DNA of 64,000 nucleotides. It comes from Lacisediminimonas profundi (lineage in GTDB: Bacteria > Pseudomonadota > Gammaproteobacteria > Burkholderiales > Burkholderiaceae_D). How positions within the stretch are numbered: position 1 is the stretch's first letter; the number at the start of each line of letters is the position of its first letter. Made by a program: the position numbers and the translations under genes. The stretch covers positions 205,325 to 269,324 of the forward strand of contig NZ_VTTH01000007.1 of the NCBI RefSeq assembly GCF_008831265.1. Direction: 5' to 3'. The notes beneath the pieces are model-generated. The model did not search any database. It saw nothing but the letters and a program-made list of their open reading frames with translations, and was not told where the DNA came from. Below, one piece after another: positions 9,055 to 15,737 of this stretch.

Positions 9055-9312
9055 GATGGACTGCTTTCGGCGAAGGATGCAAACCGGGTTGGCTCGCAGA
9101 TCATTCGACGCAGGGTACGGGCAAGCGGAAATTCGCTCTGTACGTTGACGCACAAAATGATGCGCTAACGTGAATCAAAGTCCGGGCGCGGGTGTCCCTC
9201 ACGCAATCGGGACTGATCTCACCACTTGCAGGCCAAGGCGTGGTGGCGGCAGGCGCAAGCCTGGCGCAGCCCTGACGGGAGACTCCGCTCGGGGAATCAG
9301 GTTGACAAGTCG

Positions 9313-9368
9313 GATTTCAATGGTGCGGCTGGCTGGAATCGAACCAGCGACCCTTGGCTTCGGAGGCC
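9313..9368 (-). repeat. Left attachment repeat (attL), tRNA-Arg 3' fragment
   Basis: Identical over 56 bp to 30030-30085. It covers the sequence just past the CCA, the acceptor 3' strand, the T arm and the 3' part of the anticodon arm including the CCG anticodon, then diverges. It is not a functional tRNA because the 5' half is missing. The crossover probably lies within this repeat. Confidence 0.92.
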
Positions 9369-9483
9369 TCGGATCAGGTCATTTACCATTATTCACCAAC
9401 ATTACAAATCATTGATTTTATTGGCTTTTTTTGTTTTAGAAGTTGCCGGACATTAACGCAGATCGCTTACTATTGCTCTTTCG

Positions 9484-9504
9484 GGTAGCACAGCGGTAGC
9501 ACAG
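9484..9504. repeat. Tandem GGTAGCACAG motif, putative integrase arm site (left)
   Basis: Two copies of GGTAGCACAG at 9484-9493 and 9495-9504, an 11-bp period, just upstream of the integrase ATG. The same pair recurs near the other end at 29961-29981. The one-helical-turn spacing and the location inside both attachment repeats fit arm-type binding sites; the left pair might also let the integrase repress its own promoter. This role is inferred. Confidence 0.6.
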
Positions 9505-9511
9505 GATAAGA

Positions 9512-10825
9512 ATGCCAACCACCAAGTTCATTTTCACGCGGGCCAGCCTCGCTGCCTTACCCTCACCCGCCAAGGGGCGCCTATACCGCGGCGACGCGCA
9601 GACGCGCGGTCTGGTTTTGGACATCCAAGCTAGCGGGACGAAGTCGTTTCAGGTCTACAGAAAGGTCAACGGGAAACCGACCAGGATCACGCTGGGTCGC
9701 TTCAACCCTGCCATGCCAGAGTCCAGAGAGGTGCCTGCTGGGACGGACCTGCTGGCGTTAGTGGGCACCTCCGCTGAACTCAATGTCCGGATGGCGCGAA
9801 GGCTGGCCGATGCGGTCAATGCGTCGCTTGACCGCGGCGTAGACCCCGCAAAAGAGGCTCGACTGAATCGTACCCAGCAAAGCGGTGAATTGACATTGCG
9901 CGCTGCGTTTGACACGTACTTCACCGAGCACCTCGTCCCTCATGGACGGAAGACCGCTGAAGACATGCGAAATGACTTTGCACGCTATTTGGGGAAGGTG
10001 CCGCCAGGTCAGAAGAAGCCGCGCGGCAAGGAGAAATGCAAGTCGAAGGGCGCGGTAGATTGGGAGCAGCGCAAATTGTCGTCGATCGAGCAGGGCGACA
10101 TCCGCCGCATGATGATCCAGCTAAAGGAGAAGATCGGCGGGCGCACGGCGAACAAGGCCTTCGTCCTTCTACGCTCGCTGTACAACTGGGTGATCGCCCA
10201 TGGATTCTATCCAGGAGTCAATCCCTGCTCGAACGTGGAAAAGTTCAAAGAGAACAGCCGCGAACGTTTCCTGACGAGCGAAGAACTTCCGCGCTTCATG
10301 GCGGCGCTGAACAAAAGCGAACACCAAGACTTCAAGGACTTCGTGTTCCTCGCGCTGTTCACGGGGGCTAGAAGGGAAAACGTGCTTGGGATGCGATGGG
10401 GAGATGTAGATGTTGGGTCGGGCATGTGGACCATTCCCGGGGCGCAGTCAAAGAACGACATGCCACTGACGATCCCTCTGACTTCAGCAACGAAGGCGCT
10501 ACTCGCGATCAGGAAAGAGCAAGCCGCCGGGCCGTACGTCTTCCCGGCCGTCAGCAAGTCGGGCCACATGTCTGCCCCCAACAAGCATTGGAAAAAGCTT
10601 TTGATGGAAGCCGAACTGCCAGGCCTGCGAATTCACGACCTGCGCAGATCCCTGGGAAGTTGGGCTGCAATGACGGGGGCCAGCTTGGCAATCATCGGAA
10701 GAGCACTGGGGCACAAGAGCACCGATGCCACGGCCGTATACGCTCGCCTACAACATGATCCTGTCATGGAAGCAATGGAGCGAGCTACTGCTGCCATGTT
10801 GGAGAAGGCTGCCGCGACTGGCTAG
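9512..10825 (+). CDS. int: Tyrosine site-specific integrase (P4/DUF4102 type)
   Basis: A 437-residue integrase. The N-terminus is a DUF4102 arm-binding domain (KGRLYRGDAQTRGLVLDI, then SFQVYRKVNGKPTRITLGRF). A SAM-like core-binding region follows around residues 140-240, and the C-terminal catalytic domain shows LFTGARRENVLGMRW (Arg287), HDLRR (His375, Arg378), LGHKS (His401) and the nucleophile Tyr410 in TAVYARL. All catalytic residues are present, so it should be active. An AGGATAAG ribosome site precedes ATG 9512. It lies next to the left attachment repeat and reads into the island; tRNA-Arg(CCG) is the inferred target. Its promoter overlaps or abuts the putative arm sites. Confidence 0.95.
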   Translation: MPTTKFIFTRASLAALPSPAKGRLYRGDAQTRGLVLDIQASGTKSFQVYRKVNGKPTRITLGRFNPAMPESREVPAGTDLLALVGTSAELNVRMARRLADAVNASLDRGVDPAKEARLNRTQQSGELTLRAAFDTYFTEHLVPHGRKTAEDMRNDFARYLGKVPPGQKKPRGKEKCKSKGAVDWEQRKLSSIEQGDIRRMMIQLKEKIGGRTANKAFVLLRSLYNWVIAHGFYPGVNPCSNVEKFKENSRERFLTSEELPRFMAALNKSEHQDFKDFVFLALFTGARRENVLGMRWGDVDVGSGMWTIPGAQSKNDMPLTIPLTSATKALLAIRKEQAAGPYVFPAVSKSGHMSAPNKHWKKLLMEAELPGLRIHDLRRSLGSWAAMTGASLAIIGRALGHKSTDATAVYARLQHDPVMEAMERATAAMLEKAAATG

Positions 10826-11204
10826 GCCACTTCAAGACTACGTGAACATCATTCCGATATGGGTTGCGTTCATAGCCGGGCATCAGTCCTTACTTGAAAA
10901 GCCGGGCAGAACTGGTCCATGGAGTCCTGCGCGGAGCCACTTGGCTTGCTTGTGCGCTCCAAGAAAGTCAACTGTGTTCCCACGCTCACGTACCCATTGA
11001 CTGCCCTGTGCGGCAGCTGCCATTGGCTCCGGTTTCGACCGTCTGGATCTGTTCTGAATCACCCAAATCGCGCGCCACTCAATCGAGGCGGCTCAGCGCG
11101 CCGTGGCAAATATACGACAGATTCAAATTGCCCCTACATTTCTCTTTTTTCGCCCATCTCCGGTTGTTAACGTCAGTGCCTTGACAAACTGAAGGAGAAA
11201 AATA
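10826..11204. other. Intergenic region without a recognisable gene
   Basis: No credible coding frame or RNA was seen. The last 60 bases are T/A-rich and end in GAAGGAGAAAAATA before the next ATG, so a promoter for the hypothetical gene at 11205 probably lies here. Confidence 0.5.
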
Positions 11205-12341
11205 ATGAGCCACAGCCCACGAATCCGTCCTGTCTGTTTTCAGAATCCAACAGCACTGACCGTCGAGATGTCTTGTGGAACATGCCGATCATTTTCAGAA
11301 TGCAATTTCCCAGAACTCCTAGGTGTCGAAAATAGGACCGCGTTGCGCCCTAGGCCGGTTGACCTAGATGACGATATTGATGCGCTGCTTGATGATTTAA
11401 ACGACGAAGATGAAGTGCCCGTTACTTCAGCCATTGCAACTAAAAAGCTCGAACTGCTCAACCAACCGCTTGCTGCAGAACCAAAAAAAAATAATGCACC
11501 AATTTCAGCTGTTGTTACGACGCCGTCGGCTCCGTCGACGATCAGCCCAACTCCGGCGGCGCCTATGGTCAGTAGCCGCTCATATATTTTCCCCCTCGCC
11601 GGGCGGCCCTTTGAGAATTCTTCCGATGACCACTTGGCAGAGGAGCTTCGCACACTGGTTGACGCCGTAATTGACGGACGCATCACTTACGCAATCATCC
11701 GCGAGTCGCTCTGCTCAATTAATGTTGAACTGAACCTGCGACAGAAGTTTGCACCTCGATTTAGGCCGCTTGTGCCTGTCCCATTCACTGCACTAAACCC
11801 GGACGAAATCAATGCCTCCCGCGACAGGCAGGTCGTCGATGCACATTGGGTAGCACATTCAAAAGAGTGTCCAAATGTTCTTCCGGACAATTATCACACG
11901 CTGTTTCGAAAAGGCATCTTCTTCGACTTTGCAGCCGCAGCGCGGTTTGCATGTGAAGAATGGCGCTTGCCTGCAAAGGCGGTGCATTTGCATCTATCGG
12001 AGTTTCAACAGTGGGAACTAGCCGCTATCCAAGAAGTGGCGATTAGCAAGAAATGGCGGCTGATCCAGTTTGGGGATAAGTGCGGGGATCAGGTCCGAAC
12101 CGTGGGTGCCATCCACATTTTTAACTCATTAAAACTCGCGTTAGGCAGATCGAGACCTACTCAGTCTGCAGAGGCCATTGATGGAATGGTATCCGCTTGG
12201 AAGGCGCGACAGATCGTCGGTGAAAGTCCCCTGGCAATCGTTAATTTTGTCGCGCTGATGACGGGTAAGAAGCCCCGCGACACCAGCGCCATGCGGCGAA
12301 CGTTGGAGTCATTGGACCGGCATTTGTCCCGCTTGCCGTAG
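11205..12341 (+). CDS. Hypothetical 378-residue island protein
   Basis: Not recognised. ATG 11205 follows a strong GAAGGAG ribosome site. Visible parts are an N-terminal Cys-rich start (MSCGTCRSFSEC around residues 23-34), an acidic stretch DLDDDIDALLDDLNDEDE near residues 53-70, and a Pro/Ala/Thr linker (about 95-130). A folded C-terminal half contains LPAKAVHLHLSEFQQWELAA, IQFGDKCGDQV and AWKARQIVGESPLAIV. There is no signal peptide or membrane helix. The linker suggests two domains, the second perhaps nucleic-acid related, but no motif decides. It stands alone between the integrase and a repeat-rich gap. Confidence 0.7.
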   Translation: MSHSPRIRPVCFQNPTALTVEMSCGTCRSFSECNFPELLGVENRTALRPRPVDLDDDIDALLDDLNDEDEVPVTSAIATKKLELLNQPLAAEPKKNNAPISAVVTTPSAPSTISPTPAAPMVSSRSYIFPLAGRPFENSSDDHLAEELRTLVDAVIDGRITYAIIRESLCSINVELNLRQKFAPRFRPLVPVPFTALNPDEINASRDRQVVDAHWVAHSKECPNVLPDNYHTLFRKGIFFDFAAAARFACEEWRLPAKAVHLHLSEFQQWELAAIQEVAISKKWRLIQFGDKCGDQVRTVGAIHIFNSLKLALGRSRPTQSAEAIDGMVSAWKARQIVGESPLAIVNFVALMTGKKPRDTSAMRRTLESLDRHLSRLP

Positions 12342-12586
12342 CCTTTTCTTCGCGTGCACCGGCCGGGGCGCTGCAAGTGCAAACCAGACTCGCCGGCGAT
12401 GAATGCGCCGGTGACCTGGCCGAGACGGAGCCGTTCGGGGCGATGCCGGGTGTTTGGCCTTAAGGATCGCTGCCGGGACGAGAGGCCGGTGGCCCAAGGG
12501 GATAGTGGAAAGGATAGGTCAGTACGGAAGATTTCTCCATTGAATCAAGCCACTGGCTTCTGAAGCGGCATCGGATTACGGTCTTA

Positions 12587-12628
12587 AATACTTAGAGACA
12601 TACAGACATACAGACTTAACTAAGTATT
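12587..12628. repeat. Inverted repeat enclosing a tandem ACATACAG
   Basis: AATACTTAG at 12587-12595 is matched by CTAAGTATT at 12620-12628. The loop carries a tandem ACATACAG-ACATACAG. The sequence after it is AT-rich. It could be a regulatory site or transcript hairpin; the role is unknown. Confidence 0.5.
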
Positions 12629-12678
12629 AAAAAACTATTGGAAAAAATTTGAGTGCCCACCCGCTCCTTCAACGCGGA

Positions 12679-12860
12679 GGTTAGGCGCCTGCGGCGCCCA
12701 AGGTCAAAAGCAAGCGCCTGCGGCGCTAGGCGCCTTCGGCGCCTGAAAGCCTACACCTTTAGTTCAAAACGGAATCACCAGGCGAAGGTTAGGCGCCTGC
12801 GGCGCCAGCATCAATGCATGCATCCTAGCTACCGGAAAGAGCGAAGCCGCCTGCGGCGCC
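12679..12860. repeat. Cluster of GGCGCC-rich short palindromes
   Basis: Five close variants of GGCGCC-TGC-GGCGCC occur in about 180 bp: near 12684, 12713, 12728, 12791 and 12846. GGTTAGGCGCCTGCGGCGCC is repeated exactly at 12679-12698 and 12787-12806. Each can form a short GC stem. They resemble REP-like extragenic palindromes more than any coding sequence, and the surrounding DNA is less GC-rich. Confidence 0.65.
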
Positions 12861-13249
12861 TTCTTGGCCCCAGTCCCGGTAACGGGTGTCTTGCCCTCGA
12901 AACCTGCAGACGGCGGCGGGCCGCCGTTGCGCACGCGTTCGTGAGGCGTGTGAGCCGCCCCCTCCATACAGGTACAGCGGTTAGGCAACAAGCCTCGCCA
13001 ACCATGTGGGGGTGCGTCGTATAAGAATGACTAAATATCGGGCACTTCGCGGTAGCGATAATGTGCGCGAAACCACAAATAATACGTACGGAATCAATAC
13101 GTTACCGTCCATGCACCTCAAAACCATTAATCCAATCCGTCCGCCTGTATTTTGCGCTTGGGGTATGGGCTTTCTGCCGTAGTTTCAAGTGACCCGACAG
13201 CTATATTCTCATTGTCGCAACCCAGTTCACTTAACTTCGGAGAATCAAA

Positions 13250-13642
13250 ATGAATCCATCACAGCAAGCACCAACTCTTATCGAAATCCTCTCGTCCGCA
13301 CAGAGCGAATGCGGCAAGCCCGATGCCGAAATTTCTTCGGCTATCGGCAGTGATCGGGCGAACATATTCGCCATGATCAAAAACGGGAGCATCAAACTGC
13401 CGGTCAGCTTCATTCCGCTTTTGGCAGAAACGCTTTCGCTTGATCCAGCCTACCTGTTCCGCCTTACCTTGTCAGAGTCGATGCCCGATGTCCTGAAGGT
13501 GCTTGACACCCTGCACCCACATAACGCCCTGACGACCAACGAACGTGAGTTGATCGACTCGTACCGTTATCTGACCAAGGGAAGAGACGTGCGACCAACG
13601 GTGATCGATGCGAACTCCCTGATAGCTCTGGTGGCGGCCTGA
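13250..13642 (+). CDS. XRE/Cro-CI-like transcriptional regulator
   Basis: A 130-residue protein with a helix-turn-helix start: AEISSAIGSDRANIFAMIKNGSIKLPVSFIPLLAETLSLDPAYLFRL (about residues 24-70) has the helix pattern of the Cro/CI family. The C-terminal half is helical and ends in a DVRPTVIDANSLIALVA segment. ATG 13250 follows a CGGAGAATCAAA ribosome site. The stop overlaps the next start by one base (TGATG), so it is cotranslated with the protein at 13642. It is probably an autoregulator of this two-gene unit, possibly through the palindromes around the genes. It could also be the antitoxin-like half of a pair, which is inference. Confidence 0.7.
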   Translation: MNPSQQAPTLIEILSSAQSECGKPDAEISSAIGSDRANIFAMIKNGSIKLPVSFIPLLAETLSLDPAYLFRLTLSESMPDVLKVLDTLHPHNALTTNERELIDSYRYLTKGRDVRPTVIDANSLIALVAA

Positions 13643-14244
13643 TGGTTGCGAAATTGTTGAGTAACGCCGACCTGCTGTGCGGCCTGCCTACACTCGCGGT
13701 TCGTCGGGTGTTCGAAACAGAGGATCGTTTCATCGGCACCATTGATATTGAGAAGTGCCTACATCTGACCACTTCGCGAGCCACTGAGGTGTTCTCGGAA
13801 TTGGTGAGTCTGGGGTACATCGCTCAACGTCCAGGCCATGAAACGTGGTCGATGGGCGCCGCAACCGAACTGGCAAGAAGCCTTGTGGCAGCGCCAATAC
13901 CGCCGCCAATGAACCGGCCACTCGCACGGCGTTTGGTTGCTCAAATCATGGAGGAGATCGAACTGGTCAATGTGAGTCCCGCGTATGCCTGCAACGTGAC
14001 GTCGATCAGGATCTTTGGTGACCTTTTGTTTGGGTCCATCAAAGAATTGCCATTCCTGGAAGCAGAGGTAACCATAAAGCCGAAGGAAGGCAAGGCGTCG
14101 GCCCAGCGGGATGCAGAGTCGGTTGCGGCGGCGTTCAGGGACGGTCAGGATGGGCAGCGCCAAGCCGATGATTCGTACCGCGCAATCCAAGTGGCGCTCT
14201 TGGCTGTGCATCCGCAGTGGTGCCTGCGTTTTTCGAATGGTTAG
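13642..14244 (+). CDS. Winged-helix protein with degenerate nucleotidyltransferase-like domain
   Basis: A 200-residue protein coupled to the XRE gene by a one-base overlap. Residues about 20-75 (VFETEDRFIGTIDIEKCLHLTTSRATEVFSELVSLGYI) read as a winged helix. The C-terminal half contains SIRIFGDLLFGSIKELPFLEAEVTIKPKEG. This aligns by eye with the VFGS...GDVDL core of small nucleotidyltransferases, but the first GS is GD and the D-x-D metal pair appears as E-x-E. If the comparison is right, the enzyme is altered or dead. It could be the effector half of a regulator/toxin-like pair. The assignment is tentative; only the coupling and the winged-helix pattern are reasonably firm. Confidence 0.55.
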   Translation: MVAKLLSNADLLCGLPTLAVRRVFETEDRFIGTIDIEKCLHLTTSRATEVFSELVSLGYIAQRPGHETWSMGAATELARSLVAAPIPPPMNRPLARRLVAQIMEEIELVNVSPAYACNVTSIRIFGDLLFGSIKELPFLEAEVTIKPKEGKASAQRDAESVAAAFRDGQDGQRQADDSYRAIQVALLAVHPQWCLRFSNG

Positions 14245-14679
14245 GTAACGAGAAGCCGGGGGCGGTCCGGTACGTGCCGGACGCAAATGACCTTCACGTG
14301 AAGGTCATCATTGCCTCTATAAGGATGACGCCAGAATTTTTCGGATTGAAGGACTGAGTACCTATAGCGTCGACACTTATATCTAGGACTATTGCTTTCC
14401 TCGACTGGTCATGCGGTACAGTCGCAGTCGAATTTGCAGGCTTCCCTCCACACGCTCCTCGGACCCCAGCGGCGAGTCCGGCCCATTCATTGGGTTCCTG
14501 CGAGCGGCCCATTCCCTGCCCACGTCCGCAGTCACCTCTGCAGTAGGTGAATGGCTCTTCAGCGAGCCTTGACCACCCCGATCGCAAGGTTCAGTTGTCT
14601 AAGCTACTTCAGTGATCGTCGATTTCGATGATCTGGACTTGCAACGAAAGCAGGTCGTTGCGGGCGTCAACAGGCTTGC
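14245..14679. other. Intergenic region with a 22-bp perfect palindrome
   Basis: No credible gene in this 435-bp stretch. The only structure seen is the palindrome at 14287-14308, 43 bp after the preceding stop codon. Confidence 0.55.
14287..14308. promoter_or_regulatory. 22-bp perfect palindrome with a TTCACGTGAA core
   Basis: Half-site ATGACCTTCAC is followed directly by its exact reverse complement. The lack of a loop and of a T-run argues against a terminator and suggests a dimeric protein-binding site. The core resembles parS, but the outer bases differ from the chromosomal parS copies in this window. It may be an operator for an island regulator. Confidence 0.5.
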
Positions 14680-14895
14680 TTATTGCAGCGTCTCAGATCG
14701 GACCGTTCTCGATTCGAGGAAGCGATCCAGGTCTATCAGGCGATATTGAACACGGCGCCCTACTTTGACGTACGGAAGGTCATACCGTTTGGTGCAGCTC
14801 CAAACCGCAAGCGTTGCTGGTGCGACACCAAGGTAGTGAGCGGCTTCTTGGCGGCTGAGTCGTAGTGTGGGGGGCATTTTTTCGGCATAAGTCAT
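14680..14895 (-). CDS. AlpA/excisionase-like helix-turn-helix protein (HTH_17)
   Basis: A 71-residue protein from ATG 14895, which follows a GAAAGGAGTCACAA ribosome site. The sequence LRLSRQEAAHYLGVAPATLAVWS...DLPYVKVGRRVQYRLIDLDRFLESR is the MerR-like winged helix of the HTH_17/excisionase family. In integrative elements such small proteins act as recombination directionality factors or activate the integrase. It faces the integrase end. The frame is open further upstream to 15099, but the added part lacks the fold and overlaps a recombinase remnant, so the short start is preferred. Inference: it controls excision of this island. Confidence 0.7.
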   Translation of the reverse strand: MTYAEKMPPTLRLSRQEAAHYLGVAPATLAVWSCTKRYDLPYVKVGRRVQYRLIDLDRFLESRTVRSETLQ

Positions 14896-15500
14896 TTGTG
14901 ACTCCTTTCGTTCGTTGAGCAGGGTATCCGCCAATACGAGGATTGTAGTCAAAGCCGTTCCTAGAACTAAGGCGAAGTTCCGCGGTTCCATACAGGGGTG
15001 CGGATTGGATGCAGAGAAGCGTGACCGCTGCGGTCGAACCGTGGATGGTGGCGGCAGGTGGAACCTGGGGCAGATCCAGGCCGACCTTGCCTGGCACAAA
15101 CAAAGCAGTCACTCCACTGCCAACCAGATGGCCCGCATCGAGGCCTATGCAGCCGCCAAGGGCCTCCACACCGTGAAGGCCTACCTGGGCAAGGGGAGGA
15201 GCGGCGAAAGCTTTCGGGGCCGTCCTGGCCTTCAGAATTGATCTCACGACTTCTCCACGCTAGGCGCTAGCTCAAGGCATTTGGAAGAACTGAAACTGTT
15301 ATTGCAATTGGACGATTTTGTGCCTAACATCAACTATCAATGCCAATCTGTGATGGCGCTTAAGGGGTACATCCCGTACAATAGGCGGCCATCCCGCTAG
15401 GCTGCAGACAGGCACTGGATATGAGAAAACGCAGTGTATGGCGCAGCATTCAAAGATAGTGTTGACCGGCCGCTTAGGCTTTTTTCCAATGGAAAGCACA
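14896..15500. other. Gap containing only a recombinase remnant
   Basis: Apart from the serine-recombinase fragment at 15110-15241 no gene is supported. The part from 15242 to 15500 probably carries the promoter for the small gene at 15501. Confidence 0.5.
15110..15241 (+). pseudogene. Serine-recombinase N-terminal fragment
   Basis: About 43 codons (STANQMARIEAYAAAKGLHT, then VKAYLGKGRSGESF and RGRPGLQ) match the resolvase/invertase domain just after its catalytic Ser region. There is no upstream start or active Ser in frame, and a stop follows directly. A related fragment lies at 18199. The remnant marks an older mobile element within the island. Confidence 0.7.
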
Positions 15501-15695
15501 ATGAAAACGAAAACCACCCTTGGCTGGTTCGTGCTTGAAACCGCGCAAGGTAACGCAAAGACCCACGTACTTCAGGAGAAGCAGGCGGAGGAGGTCCGAG
15601 ACTGCCTGTCACAGCGGATCGATTCAAAGGTCGAGAAGATTCGATCCTCCCAGCGACGTGCATTTGAAGAGTCAAAAGCAATTACCGTTTTTTAA
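15501..15695 (+). CDS. Hypothetical 64-residue protein
   Basis: ATG 15501 follows a GGAAAGCACA ribosome site. The product MKTKTTLGWFVLETAQGNAK...ending SQRRAFEESKAITVF is soluble, mixed beta then helical, and highly charged in its second half. It is not recognised. The frame is open upstream to 15438, with another ATG at 15489. A terminator hairpin lies 19 bp after the stop, and the papain-like peptidase starts directly after that hairpin. The pair might be functionally linked, for instance as small inhibitor and peptidase, but only position supports this. Confidence 0.55.
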   Translation: MKTKTTLGWFVLETAQGNAKTHVLQEKQAEEVRDCLSQRIDSKVEKIRSSQRRAFEESKAITVF

Positions 15696-15714
15696 GAATG
15701 TGTCTCATTATGGG

Positions 15715-15737
15715 GCCGCCATCAGGCGGCTTTTTTT
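15715..15737 (+). terminator. Rho-independent terminator
   Basis: GCCGCC-ATCA-GGCGGC followed by seven T residues. It ends the small gene at 15501 and lies immediately before the peptidase ATG, which suggests that the peptidase depends on attenuation, read-through or a downstream start. Confidence 0.8.

Larger units (their letters stand above)
9055..9511. other. Island left junction, no gene
   Basis: No credible coding frame. The stretch holds the promoter side of the DUF3096/AsmA pair, the left 56-bp attachment repeat (9313-9368), an AT-rich segment at about 9375-9440 and the tandem GGTAGCACAG motif directly before the integrase start. Confidence 0.7.
12342..13249. other. 900-bp non-coding region with inverted repeats and GC palindromes
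   Basis: No credible gene. It holds an inverted repeat around 12587-12628, a cluster of GGCGCC-rich palindromes at 12679-12860, and the promoter region of the XRE gene. The short frames that cross it are Arg/Ala-rich products of the palindromes and are not credible. Confidence 0.6.

Noticed and set aside
9313..9368. A second tRNA-Arg gene at the left end of the island
   Set aside because: Only the 3' half is present; the 5' acceptor strand and D arm are missing, so it is an attachment-site copy.
14287..14308. An additional parS site
   Set aside because: Only the central TTCACGTGAA agrees; the outer bases differ from the three parS copies near mnmG.
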